In this document: piece after piece, positions 31,032-39,837 of the stretch | Layout of the letters: each line of letters begins with the position of its first letter | Numbering within the stretch: position 1 is the first letter of the stretch | Assembly: GCA_017446745.1 (NCBI GenBank) | Contig: JAFSQF010000073.1 | Span: 28,807 to 92,806, forward strand | Reading direction: 5' to 3' | From: Bacteroidales bacterium | Lineage (GTDB): Bacteria > Bacteroidota > Bacteroidia > Bacteroidales > P3 | DNA: 64,000 bases | The notes under the pieces: model-generated | Databases searched by the model: none | The model's input: the letters and a program-made list of their open reading frames with translations, nothing else | Told to the model about the DNA's origin: nothing | Translations under genes and position numbers: made by a program

Positions 31032-31068
31032 TCCCATACAGAAGCAAAACGTTCAATCAACGTAGCAT

Positions 31069-31100
31069 AAAAGCCGCTCCACCTGTCTGGAGCGGCTTTT
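31069..31100. terminator. Bidirectional-type intrinsic terminator after gdhA
   Basis: AAAAGCCGCTCCA and TGGAGCGGCTTTT form a perfect 13-bp stem around the loop CCTGTC, with T-runs on both strands. It lies 37 bp after the gdhA stop. Confidence 0.93.
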
Positions 31101-31150
31101 AATATATAGTTGTTAATTATTTATATTTCTATCTGTTTGTCTGCAATTTA

Positions 31151-31296
31151 ATTCGCGTTAATTCAAAGACAGAATAATATTCGTGTTAATTCGTAGAAAG
31201 AATAATATTCGCGTTAATTCGAAGACAAAATAATATTCGTGTTAATTCGTGTTAATTCGTAGACAAAACAATATTCGTGTTAATTCGTAGACAAAA
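31151..31296. repeat. Five-unit array of a ~28-bp repeat abutting the aroQ start
   Basis: Units at 31151-31178, 31179-31206, 31207-31234, 31235-31272 (with a 10-bp internal duplication) and 31273-31296 follow the pattern ATTCGtGTTAATTCGtAGACAAAATAAT. The last unit loses its TAAT and runs directly into the aroQ ATG at 31297. Within units the octamer TTAATTCG recurs. The array occupies most of the space between the gdhA terminator and aroQ. Confidence 0.95.
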
Positions 31297-31716
31297 ATGC
31301 ATATCGCAATCATCAACGGGCCCAATCTGAACCTTACAGGCATCAGAGAGCCAGAGACCTATGGTAAGGAATCTTTCGACGACTACATCCCCCAACTACG
31401 CAAAGAGTTCCCAGAGATTGAAATTTCGTATTTCCAAAGCAATGTAGAAGGCGAGATAATCAACCGTATACAAGAGGTTGGTTTTTCCGCCGAAGGAATA
31501 ATCATCAATGCCGGCGGGTACAGTCATACAAGCGTGGCCATCCACGACGCCCTTGCCGCAGTCCCGGCGCCGACCATAGAGGTACATCTCAGCAACATCT
31601 TCGCCCGCGAAGAGTACCGCCACCATTCCCGCATCTCATCAGCTTGCCGTGGCATCATCGCCGGCCTTGGCCTTGATGGCTACCGCCTCGCCATCATAAA
31701 CCTGACAGAGAAATAA
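31297..31716 (+). CDS. aroQ: 3-dehydroquinate dehydratase, type II
   Basis: A 139-residue type II dehydroquinase with every active-site motif: NGPNLNLTGIREPETYG (catalytic Tyr), YFQSNVEGEIINRIQEV, INAGGYSHTSVAIHDAL (His), and VHLSNIFAREEYRHHS. It converts 3-dehydroquinate to 3-dehydroshikimate in the shikimate pathway; aroK lies 7.6 kb downstream on the same strand. The start codon directly follows the last unit of the 28-bp repeat array, so any promoter and leader must lie in that array. Confidence 0.97.
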   Translation: MHIAIINGPNLNLTGIREPETYGKESFDDYIPQLRKEFPEIEISYFQSNVEGEIINRIQEVGFSAEGIIINAGGYSHTSVAIHDALAAVPAPTIEVHLSNIFAREEYRHHSRISSACRGIIAGLGLDGYRLAIINLTEK

Positions 31717-32018
31717 ACGTACAGCATCATGCACCTCATTATTTCTTCGGCTTTGTATGTATGGCGAAGGTGTCTCTAAGCGTGATGTGAGGCCGAGAAA
31801 GAGCTGGGAAAGAGGCTCAAAGCGGAGCAAAACCAGCCATTGAGAGCCTGCAAAGGTTTTACGTACATTTCAAAGGCGGGCTAAGACATCCAAAACGACC
31901 TCAGGTCTTCATTAAATAATACATCTCACGAATTGATTTTTTTTGTATCTTTGCACGATGCACTCATCGTTCAACAACAAAGGAAAACGATGAGTTTTAA
32001 TATATTGCAAATCTATTA
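31717..32018. other. Intergenic gap of about 300 bp
   Basis: I see no credible gene here. The only recognisable element is the -7 box at 31946-31953. The left part (31740-31910) is of balanced base composition and shows no hairpin or repeat that I can name. Confidence 0.6.
31946..31953 (+). promoter_or_regulatory. Candidate -7 box TATCTTTG
   Basis: TATCTTTG is an exact TAnnTTTG match, 65 bp upstream of the TPR gene at 32019. No properly spaced TTTG is visible upstream. Confidence 0.6.
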
Positions 32019-33428
32019 ATGAAAGAAGACCGTTTCAAAAACTATGAAGACGAAGTGCGACAGCTGGTGCTCGACTTTGAAAGTATGCAACGAAGAGGCG
32101 ACAGCCACTACTTCGACGTTGAGGAGATGGAGACCATCATCGACTTCTATCTTGAGACCGCCGACGGCGACGGTCTGGAGCGCTCGGTACGCTACGGTGA
32201 AGGCCTATTCCCTCAAAGCAACGAGATAAAGTTGCGCCGTGTGCACCTGCTTTGCTTCAAGGAACGCTACCAAGAGGCCTATGCCCTATTGAAACAACTG
32301 GAGCAGATAGAGCCCGACGACACCGACGTGCTGTACGCACTGGGCGTGGTACACAGTGCCTTGCAGCATCCCCGCAAGGCCATACAATACTACCACAAAG
32401 CCGCCGAGGACGGATATGAGCTGGGAATCATCTATAGCAACATTGCCGACGAATACGTGAAGATGGAGCAGCTGACGGAAGCCCGAAACTATTTCCGCAA
32501 AGCCATACGCGTCAACCCCGATGACGAACACTCGCTATACGAGCTGGCCAATTGCTATGAAGACGAAGGGCTCACCGACAAATGGATACATTTCTTCTCG
32601 CGCTTCGTGCAGGAACACCCATACTCCAAGATAGGCTGGTTCTGTTTGGGCGAAGGATATGTAGTGGCGCAGCAATACGAAAAAGCTATCGACGCCTATC
32701 AGTACGCACTTACGGTGGACGACACCTACAGCTACGCCTACATGCAGCTCTCGGCAAGCCAATGCGCCTTGGGGCGTTACCAGGATGCCATAGCCACGCT
32801 CCACGATTCCATAAAGCATACCGAGGACAAGGCATACGTCTACTTTCGCATAGCCGACATATTCAAAATCAACAACAACCTCACCACGGCCAACATCTAC
32901 TACCGCAAGGCCTTGCAGGAGGACCCCTACTATGCCGAGGCCTGGCATGCCCTGTCGCTGAGCTACAGCATGTCGCAGGACTACTCGTCGGCCATCGATG
33001 CAGCAAAAAAAGCCATCAAGATTGACCCCGAATCATCGATTTTCCTCACCACGCTGGCACTTCTCTATGCCGACAGCGGAGACCCCGACAATGCCGAACG
33101 CATCTTCGAATGCGCCATACCATACTACAGCGACTTCGAGCCCGGATGGATAGCCTATGCCGACTTCCTCATCACACAACAGCGCTACGACGATGCCGCC
33201 GAGGCACTCACCAAAGCACTCTACGACTGCGAAACGACCATAGAGATCAACAAACGCCTGGCACTGTGCTACTACTGCACGGGACGGCGAAACATGCTCT
33301 ACAATGTTGTCCGCGCATGCCTTATGGATGGCCCCAACGGAGAGGAGGAACTGCTGGACTTTTGCCCATGGCTGCGTAACGACAGCCAGGTCATGGATAT
33401 CATAGTGTCGTGGAGGAGGGACAAATGA
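32019..33428 (+). CDS. Tetratricopeptide-repeat protein
   Basis: A 469-residue protein made almost entirely of TPR units (DTDVLYALGVVHSALQHPRKAIQYYHKA; YSNIADEYVKMEQLTEARNYFRKAI; YAEAWHALSLSYSMSQDYSSAIDAAKKAI and more), about nine in number. It lacks a signal peptide and transmembrane helices, so it is cytoplasmic. It resembles the single-copy cytosolic TPR protein found in many Bacteroidales, with no assigned function; it presumably acts as a protein-binding scaffold. It stands alone with its own -7 box. Confidence 0.85.
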   Translation: MKEDRFKNYEDEVRQLVLDFESMQRRGDSHYFDVEEMETIIDFYLETADGDGLERSVRYGEGLFPQSNEIKLRRVHLLCFKERYQEAYALLKQLEQIEPDDTDVLYALGVVHSALQHPRKAIQYYHKAAEDGYELGIIYSNIADEYVKMEQLTEARNYFRKAIRVNPDDEHSLYELANCYEDEGLTDKWIHFFSRFVQEHPYSKIGWFCLGEGYVVAQQYEKAIDAYQYALTVDDTYSYAYMQLSASQCALGRYQDAIATLHDSIKHTEDKAYVYFRIADIFKINNNLTTANIYYRKALQEDPYYAEAWHALSLSYSMSQDYSSAIDAAKKAIKIDPESSIFLTTLALLYADSGDPDNAERIFECAIPYYSDFEPGWIAYADFLITQQRYDDAAEALTKALYDCETTIEINKRLALCYYCTGRRNMLYNVVRACLMDGPNGEEELLDFCPWLRNDSQVMDIIVSWRRDK

Positions 33429-33516
33429 CGAGGGAGAATTGCCTAATCATTCATCTATTTATCTGTTAATCTATCATTTATTATCTGTTTATCTTTTATC
33501 TGAATATACCACATAA

Positions 33517-34284
33517 ATGAAAAAGTTCATTCTTCTCGTTGTTCTTATAGCCTTCGGCACTGCATCTAAAGCCCAAACAGCCGAATCGGGCTATCTCTCG
33601 GCCCAAGAGGTGGAGAGCGAAATCACCACAGCCGACTCGCACTATCATGGCTGGGTGGCGAAAGTGGTTCAATGGTATGGCCACAACGTCAACTACACTG
33701 CCGTAGGGGCACTTATGACATTGGAAAGCAGTTTCATACCTTTCCCCTCGGAGATAGTGATTCCTCCTGCCGTCATGGTTGCCGCCGACCCCGACACGCC
33801 CAACGACATGAAGGTATGGCTCATAGTCCTTATCGGCACCCTCGGAGCCCTGCTGGGAGCCTATATCAATTATTTCCTGTCGCGTTGGCTTGGCCGTCCG
33901 ATAATCTACAAGTTCGTGGATAGCAAGATAGGGCATGCGCTAAGCCTTTCAGGCGAGAAAATGGAGAGGGCAGAGAGATACTTTAACGACCACGGAGTGG
34001 TAAGCACCCTTGTGGGACGCCTGATTCCCGTCATCCGACAGCTTATCTCCATACCCGCCGGACTTTCCAAGATGAACATAGGCGTTTTCTCGTTCTATAC
34101 CTTCCTCGGGGCAGGCATCTGGAACTGCATCCTCGCGCTGCTTGGTTTCCTCGCTGTCAAGGCCGGAGGCATGGACTTTATATACAAATACAGCGGCATG
34201 CTTTCCAAGGTGATTATCGTCATCTTCGTGGCAGCCTGCGTAGTCCTCATTGTCCGAGCCATAATAAAGAAAAAGAGGAGATAG
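33517..34284 (+). CDS. DedA-family membrane protein
   Basis: A 255-residue protein with an N-terminal hydrophobic segment (ILLVVLIAFGTASKAQ, possibly a signal peptide) and the DedA/SNARE-associated core: LESSFIPFPSEIVIPPAVM, GALLGAYINYFLSRWLGR and GRLIPVIRQLISIPAGLSKM, the last with the conserved arginines. Several helices follow. DedA proteins are membrane transporters linked to undecaprenyl-phosphate or phospholipid recycling. An AT-rich run of short ATCTGTTAATCT-like repeats fills the 88-bp gap upstream. A small membrane-protein gene follows after 1 bp. Confidence 0.92.
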   Translation: MKKFILLVVLIAFGTASKAQTAESGYLSAQEVESEITTADSHYHGWVAKVVQWYGHNVNYTAVGALMTLESSFIPFPSEIVIPPAVMVAADPDTPNDMKVWLIVLIGTLGALLGAYINYFLSRWLGRPIIYKFVDSKIGHALSLSGEKMERAERYFNDHGVVSTLVGRLIPVIRQLISIPAGLSKMNIGVFSFYTFLGAGIWNCILALLGFLAVKAGGMDFIYKYSGMLSKVIIVIFVAACVVLIVRAIIKKKRR

Positions 34285-34285
34285 A

Positions 34286-34432
34286 ATGTCGGAAGAAATC
34301 GAATGGAAACGCCTATTGCTCCGCAAGGACCGTCCGTTGCCCAAGCCTGGTTGCAGCTGGGCTTTCTATCTATTCCTCATCCTCTTAATAGTGTATCTCA
34401 TAATATCATACATTAAATTTAAAACGTCATAA
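34286..34432 (+). CDS. Small single-pass membrane protein (48 aa)
   Basis: The ATG at 34286 lies one base after the dedA stop and is preceded by AAGAGGAG, one of the better Shine-Dalgarno sites in the window. It encodes 48 residues: a charged N-terminus (SEEIEWKRLLLRKDRP), a linker with a single cysteine, and one hydrophobic helix (WAFYLFLILLIVYLIISYI) with a short basic tail. It ends 13 bp before sufS. The gap-free placement behind dedA and the ribosome site support it as a real gene. I do not recognise the family. Confidence 0.7.
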   Translation: MSEEIEWKRLLLRKDRPLPKPGCSWAFYLFLILLIVYLIISYIKFKTS

Positions 34433-34445
34433 TTATCACCTTTAA

Positions 34446-35648
34446 ATGCTCCGCTCACTTTTCCCGATTCTCGACCACAAAGTATACGATAGGCCTTTGG
34501 TTTATTTCGACAACGCAGCCACAACCCAAAAGCCACAACCCGTTATCGATGCCCTGACCGGCTACTACGCCACGCTCAACAGCAACATACACCGCGGTGC
34601 CCACTATCTTGCCGCCCAAGCCACCGAACAGTATGAGGAGACCCGACGCAACGTGCAGCGATTCATCAATGCGCGCAACAGCCACGAAATCATCTTCACA
34701 CGCGGCACCACGGAGAGCATCAACCTGGTGGCATCATCCTTCGGACAGGAGTTCCTGAAAGAAGGCGACGAGGTGGTAGTGTCGGAGATGGAGCACCACA
34801 GCAATATAGTTCCATGGCAGCTGACGTGCGAACGTCATGGCGCGAAGCTTCGCGTCCTGCCTTTCTCCGACGACGGCGTTTTATGCATCGAACGGTTGGA
34901 GAGCCTTCTCAACGAACACACCCGTATCGTGGCGGTGAACCACGTCAGCAACACCCTGGGGACCATCAACCCGATAAAGCAGATAGTACAGATAGCCCAC
35001 AGCCACAACATACCGGTGCTGGTGGACGGGGCGCAGGCCATCTCGCACATGGCAGTGGACGTGCAGGAGCTTGGATGCGATTTCTACTGTTTCTCGGGAC
35101 ACAAGATGTATGCCCCCATGGGCGTAGGCGTGCTTTACGGGAGGGAGGATCTGCTGGAGCGTATGCCGCCCTACCAGGGTGGTGGCGAGATGATTAAGGA
35201 TGTCACTTTCGAGCGCACCACCTACAACGACCTGCCCTTTAAATTCGAGGCCGGCACCCCTTCGGTGGGCGACACCATGGGGCTCAACGCCGCCATACAG
35301 TTCATGTTGCAGACGGGCATTGAGAATATAGCCCACCATGAAAAAGAGCTCACCGACTATGCCACACAAGAGCTGCTGGCAATCGATGGCATCCGCATCT
35401 TCGGACAGGCACCGAGGAAGACCTCGGTAGTGTCGTTCCTCCTTGGCAAGGCACACCCATACGATACCGGCACCTTGCTCGACAAACTTGGCATCGCAGT
35501 GCGCACCGGGCACCACTGCACACAACCCATCATGGAGCACTACGGCATCCCAGGAACAGTCCGCGCCTCGTTCGCCATCTACAATACCAAGGAAGAAATC
35601 GACACATTCATAGCCGCACTTCGCCGCATAGCTCCCATACTAATGTGA
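34446..35648 (+). CDS. sufS: Cysteine desulfurase SufS
   Basis: A 400-residue group II cysteine desulfurase. YFDNAATTQKPQPVIDAL is at the N-terminus, followed by FTRGTTESINLVASS, DGAQAISHMAVDVQELGCDFYCFSGHK with the PLP lysine near 217, GEMIKDVTFERTTYNDLPFKFEAGTP (in part) and the active-site cysteine in RTGHHCTQPIMEHYG. It supplies persulfide sulfur for Fe-S clusters. No sufB/C/D/E gene is beside it, so it is separated from the rest of the SUF machinery in this genome. Confidence 0.95.
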   Translation: MLRSLFPILDHKVYDRPLVYFDNAATTQKPQPVIDALTGYYATLNSNIHRGAHYLAAQATEQYEETRRNVQRFINARNSHEIIFTRGTTESINLVASSFGQEFLKEGDEVVVSEMEHHSNIVPWQLTCERHGAKLRVLPFSDDGVLCIERLESLLNEHTRIVAVNHVSNTLGTINPIKQIVQIAHSHNIPVLVDGAQAISHMAVDVQELGCDFYCFSGHKMYAPMGVGVLYGREDLLERMPPYQGGGEMIKDVTFERTTYNDLPFKFEAGTPSVGDTMGLNAAIQFMLQTGIENIAHHEKELTDYATQELLAIDGIRIFGQAPRKTSVVSFLLGKAHPYDTGTLLDKLGIAVRTGHHCTQPIMEHYGIPGTVRASFAIYNTKEEIDTFIAALRRIAPILM

Positions 35649-35712
35649 GCCAACAGACTGTCCGGCAGGCCATCGCCGCCAAGACTTTATTTTCTAACGT
35701 AAATCATATTTA

Positions 35713-37374
35713 ATGCTTTCCCAACTACATATAGAGAACTATGCCCTGATACGCCACAGCGTCATCGACTTCACCGATGGTTTTGTAGCAATCACTGGCG
35801 AGACCGGTGCTGGAAAGTCCATCCTGCTCGGTGCCCTGTCGCTGCTCCTTGGGCAACGTGCCGACACCAAGATATTGCACGACCCCGACAAGAAATGCAT
35901 TGTTGAAGCATCGTTCGAGCTGAAGAGCAGCAACCTGAAAGAGCTCTTTGCAGAGAACGACGTGGACTTTAACGACGACGGCTCAATCATCATACGCCGC
36001 GAAATTCTTCCCACGGCCAAAAGCCGCGCCTTCGTCAACGACACCCCCGTAGCTGTGGCTTTCCTGAAAGAACTCGGCACACATATCATCGACATCCACT
36101 CGCAACACGCCAACCTGCTGCTTGCCGACAGCGGCTTCCATATAGCCCTGCTCGACAGCCTTGGGAACAACAAGAGCCTCTTGTCCAACTACCAAGAAGC
36201 CTATCACCGCTACTGCGGGCTGAAGCAGCGCCTTGAATTCCTCACAGCCCAGGAGCAACAGAACCGCAAGGACTACGACTACAACAAATTTCTCTTCGAC
36301 GAGCTGGCCTCGGCCAACCTCATCAGCGGAGAGCAGGAGGAGTTGGAGCAGGAGGCCTCGTTGCTGGCCAATGCCGAGGAGATTAAGCAGAACCTGTCGC
36401 AAATTGAGGCCATCTGCCAGACCGACGACGACTCGGCCCTTAGCCGACTGAACACGAGCAAGACGATGCTCGGCAAGCTGTCGTCGCTCAACGCCCAGCT
36501 GTCAACACTCAGCGACCGGATGGAATCGGCAATTATAGAGCTTGACGATATAGTCAGTACGCTCAACTCATTCAACGATGAGGTGGTCTTTTCGCCAGAG
36601 CGACAGCAGCAGGTGGATGAACGCCTCGACCTTATCTACCGACTGCAGAAGAAACACGGCGTGGAGACGGTGGATGCCCTGCTCGACATAGAGCATCAGC
36701 TCGACGGCAAGCTGAACCAAATCGACGCCGGCGACCGAGAGATACACGAAGTGATGGAGGCCGTAGACAAAGCCTACAAGGAATTGCAGAGACATGGCGA
36801 TATGCTGAGTGCGGCACGTAAAGATGCCGCGACATCATTATCGAAAAGGATACTCCCCCTCTTGGCCGACCTGGGCATGGCCAACGCCACGCTAACGGCA
36901 CAGGTGGAGCAGGCCAGCGATTTCAGCCTCACGGGTTGCGACAAAGTGACGTTGCTTTTCAACGCCAACAAAGGTGGCCAGCCACGCGACCTTACCAAGG
37001 TGGCCTCGGGAGGCGAGATGTCGCGACTGATGCTGGCCATCAAAGCCCTTACGGCACAGTCCGCCCTGCTTCCCACCATCATCTTCGACGAGATCGACAC
37101 CGGCATTTCGGGCGATGTCAGCGTCAAGGTGGGACGCATCATGCAACGCATGGCCTCCACAATGCAGGTCATCGCCATCACCCACCTGCCGCAAATTGCG
37201 GCACGTGCCAACCAGCACTTCAAGGTGTATAAAGCTGATGACGAAGGCCTCACGGCATCCAACATCAAGGCCCTCGGCAACGAGGAACGTCGCCATGAGA
37301 TTGCCGTAATGCTCTCGGCAGAGCCGCCTTCCGATGCCGCACTCCAAACAGCCTCCGAACTCATGAACCTATAA
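35713..37374 (+). CDS. recN: DNA repair protein RecN
   Basis: A 553-residue SMC-like protein. The N-terminal Walker A ITGETGAGKSILLGALSLLLG is near residues 28-48; helical coiled-coil arms occupy ~160-350 (EEQEELEQEASLLANAEEIK and similar). The C-terminal half has the ABC signature VASGGEMSRLMLAIKAL and Walker B PTIIFDEIDTGISGDVS, then ITHLPQIAARANQHF. Length is typical. RecN acts at double-strand breaks to align DNA ends. It is followed by the M23 peptidase gene after 39 bp. Confidence 0.96.
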   Translation: MLSQLHIENYALIRHSVIDFTDGFVAITGETGAGKSILLGALSLLLGQRADTKILHDPDKKCIVEASFELKSSNLKELFAENDVDFNDDGSIIIRREILPTAKSRAFVNDTPVAVAFLKELGTHIIDIHSQHANLLLADSGFHIALLDSLGNNKSLLSNYQEAYHRYCGLKQRLEFLTAQEQQNRKDYDYNKFLFDELASANLISGEQEELEQEASLLANAEEIKQNLSQIEAICQTDDDSALSRLNTSKTMLGKLSSLNAQLSTLSDRMESAIIELDDIVSTLNSFNDEVVFSPERQQQVDERLDLIYRLQKKHGVETVDALLDIEHQLDGKLNQIDAGDREIHEVMEAVDKAYKELQRHGDMLSAARKDAATSLSKRILPLLADLGMANATLTAQVEQASDFSLTGCDKVTLLFNANKGGQPRDLTKVASGGEMSRLMLAIKALTAQSALLPTIIFDEIDTGISGDVSVKVGRIMQRMASTMQVIAITHLPQIAARANQHFKVYKADDEGLTASNIKALGNEERRHEIAVMLSAEPPSDAALQTASELMNL

Positions 37375-37413
37375 TTGCTTAATTATTGTCAGCTTCTTTC
37401 TTATATTTCATAA

Positions 37414-39207
37414 ATGAACCTCCTAAAAAAGGCAGTCTGCTTTTTCTTTCTCCTCGCGCTGTATGCAACACTCGATGCGCAACGCGATATCGATGAGCCC
37501 TACCCTCAACTCAGCAGCGCTAATCCACAATTCAAAATCCATAATACACAATTCACCACTCCACCCCTACACCTCCCCATATCGTTGGCCGGATGCTTTG
37601 CCGAAATACGTCCCAACCACTTCCATTCGGGTATCGACATCCGTACCGAGGGCAAGGAAGGCTATCAGGTCTACGCTCCCGACGATGGCTATGTGTCGCG
37701 CATCAACATATCGGCATGGGGCGGAGGGAAGGTGCTCTACATCGACCATCCGGGCGGCTATCGTACAGTCTACATGCACCTCAGTGCTTTCTGCGGCGAC
37801 ATCGGACGTTTCGTGCACGACTATCAGTATGGACACCGCACCTTCGCCATGGACATCACGCTGCCCAAGGACTCCATCCCGGTGAAGAAAGGACAAGTCG
37901 TGGCTCTCACTGGCAACACCGGAGGCTCGTCAGGCCCGCATCTGCACTACGAGATACGGCTGGCCGAGAACGACCAGACCATCAACCCTCTCTACTTCGG
38001 CCTCCCCTACTCCGACCCCGTGGCTCCCACCATTGCAGGCATCAAGCTATATCCCGCCGGCGAACAAACCACCATCAACGGGAAAAACGACGAACTGAAG
38101 ATCTACCCGTCACCCGTAGCGAAAAAAGGCAAGAAAGCTATGTCGCACCACAATGAAGCTCTTGTCATTGCCGGCCCTTTCTACTGCGGCATCTATGCCT
38201 ACGACCAGCATGAGACAGGTGCACGCAACAAAAACGGCATAGAGAAGATAGAACTTTTCGTCGACGGAGAACTATTCTACCGCTACACGGTGCCCACATT
38301 CCTCTTTGAGGAGACGCGTGCCATCAATGCCATCATCGATTACCCTCAGTATCAGCGTAACCGCGAATACTACATCATCACCCGGCAACTGCGCGGCAAC
38401 CGCAACAATTGGAGCATTGCCTATAAGGGCAACGGCTACCTGGAATTTGCTGACGGCGAGAGGCACCACCTCGAATATGTTGTTTACGACATCAAAGGCA
38501 ACAGCCGGCGGCACACCTTTACGGTGACCGGTGCACAACGCGACACCTCACGGGCATCGCACATAAACTATATCATACCCTCCGGCACCCCTATAGCGTA
38601 TTTCAAGCGTTGTCGTTTCAGCCAACCGGGCTTCAATGCCACCCTCGAACCCTACACCGTCTACGAGAACGACGAGCTGGTCTATTCCACCGCCAAGGAT
38701 GCTGCCGGGCTCAGCCCCCTCCACCGACTATCGCTGCGCAACCACCCATTGCCGCCACACCAGAGCTTCACCGTTCGGCTCGACGTGCCGGCAGGGGTGC
38801 CCGAAAGGCTGCTCGACCGCCTCACCATCGTCTGCATAAACGGCAAGGCAACAGCAGCATGCCCCACCAAACGGACAGGCAACACCCTCGAAGCCACAAC
38901 GCGCAACTTCGGAGGCTTTGCTGTTCGCCTCGACACAATAGCACCCACCATCAGTCCCGTCAGCTTCAACGACCAGAAGCCGTTAAAAGGAGGCTCGCTG
39001 TCGGTGAGAATCGGCGATAACCTGAGCGGCATAGCCACCTACAGCTGCACAGTCAACGGCGTTTGGCAACTGGCGGAACACGACGGCAAGACCGCCACAC
39101 TGAACGTCGATGCCTCGTGTCTTCAGAAAGGAAACAACGAAGTGATTTTCACCGTTACAGACGCTGTGGGCAACTGTAGCGTTGGAAGATACACAATCAA
39201 AAGATAA
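37414..39207 (+). CDS. M23-family (LytM-type) metallopeptidase, exported
   Basis: A 597-residue protein with a signal peptide (VCFFFLLALYATLDAQ). The LytM zinc site is intact: HFHSGID near 69-75 and GPHLHYEIR near 174-182. The long C-terminus (~400 residues) contains beta-rich segments (GIEKIELFVDGELFYRYTVPTF; RIGDNLSGIATYSCTVNGVW) that look like Ig-type domains. It probably cuts or remodels peptidoglycan cross-bridges in the periplasm. An AT-rich tract at 37516-37562 is read in frame as NPQFKIHNTQFTTPP and carries CACAATTCA twice, 21 bp apart, like the host's intergenic filler. Confidence 0.9.
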   Translation: MNLLKKAVCFFFLLALYATLDAQRDIDEPYPQLSSANPQFKIHNTQFTTPPLHLPISLAGCFAEIRPNHFHSGIDIRTEGKEGYQVYAPDDGYVSRINISAWGGGKVLYIDHPGGYRTVYMHLSAFCGDIGRFVHDYQYGHRTFAMDITLPKDSIPVKKGQVVALTGNTGGSSGPHLHYEIRLAENDQTINPLYFGLPYSDPVAPTIAGIKLYPAGEQTTINGKNDELKIYPSPVAKKGKKAMSHHNEALVIAGPFYCGIYAYDQHETGARNKNGIEKIELFVDGELFYRYTVPTFLFEETRAINAIIDYPQYQRNREYYIITRQLRGNRNNWSIAYKGNGYLEFADGERHHLEYVVYDIKGNSRRHTFTVTGAQRDTSRASHINYIIPSGTPIAYFKRCRFSQPGFNATLEPYTVYENDELVYSTAKDAAGLSPLHRLSLRNHPLPPHQSFTVRLDVPAGVPERLLDRLTIVCINGKATAACPTKRTGNTLEATTRNFGGFAVRLDTIAPTISPVSFNDQKPLKGGSLSVRIGDNLSGIATYSCTVNGVWQLAEHDGKTATLNVDASCLQKGNNEVIFTVTDAVGNCSVGRYTIKR

Positions 39208-39324
39208 ATAAATAACCATGTTTAACTGTTAATTTGTTTATAGGAAGTCCGGGCTTCCCCGCCCAGCCAAAGAGCACGACTCGTAATCAAATAGTTAAAC
39301 AAATCAATCTATCAATTTAACACC

Positions 39325-39831
39325 ATGCGAATCTATCTTATAGGCTATAGTTATGGAGGCAAGACCACCCTTGGCAAGCAATTGGCCCAACGGCTGGGCT
39401 ACAGCTTTTTCGACACCGACAAGGCCATCGAACTGAAGTACCGCACTACAGTACCCATGTTTTTCAACCACTACGGAGAAAAAGCATTCCGAATAATAGA
39501 GAAACAGATTTTGCAGACCACAGCCGAACTGGACAACGTGGTGGTGGCTACCGGTGGCGGCACTCCCTGCAACGAGGAAAACATACGCTTCATACTTGAA
39601 CACGGCACAGCAATATATATGGAGATGACCATCGACGAAATAATGCAACGTATGACTGTAGCCCGGAAAACACGCCCCCTCCTGGTCAACAAAACTGCCG
39701 ATGAGAAACGTCAATACATAATCCAACAGCTGCAGCAGCGCATCCCTTTCTATTCCCAAGCCCCTCTCACCATCTCTGCTGCCAAGGCCACTCCCGACAC
39801 CCTTATAGCACTTTTAGACCATGAGAGCTAA
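39325..39831 (+). CDS. aroK: Shikimate kinase
   Basis: A 168-residue shikimate kinase. The Walker A is GYSYGGKTTLGKQLA (GxxxxGKT, with Tyr-Gly in place of the common Met-Gly-Ala). FFDTDKAIE supplies the magnesium/shikimate aspartates, GEKAFRIIEKQIL the substrate arginine, and ATGGGTPC the glycine loop. ARKTRPLL is the lid arginine region. It phosphorylates shikimate in aromatic amino-acid synthesis. Upstream, 39208-39324 holds a short hairpin (GGAAG...CTTCC at ~39242) of the kind seen in the dispersed repeats. Confidence 0.96.
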   Translation: MRIYLIGYSYGGKTTLGKQLAQRLGYSFFDTDKAIELKYRTTVPMFFNHYGEKAFRIIEKQILQTTAELDNVVVATGGGTPCNEENIRFILEHGTAIYMEMTIDEIMQRMTVARKTRPLLVNKTADEKRQYIIQQLQQRIPFYSQAPLTISAAKATPDTLIALLDHES

Positions 39832-39837
39832 ACAATA

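Noticed and set aside
29679-31037. Minus-strand frames opposite gdhA, up to 275 codons.
   Set aside because: They result from strong codon bias in gdhA; no recognisable protein features.
31145-31296. The 28-bp repeats as a CRISPR array.
   Set aside because: There are no unique spacers between units, one unit has a different length, and no cas genes are present.
39242-39258. GGAAG/CTTCC hairpin after the M23 peptidase as a terminator.
   Set aside because: The stem is only five base pairs and there is no T-run; it looks more like a repeat fragment.
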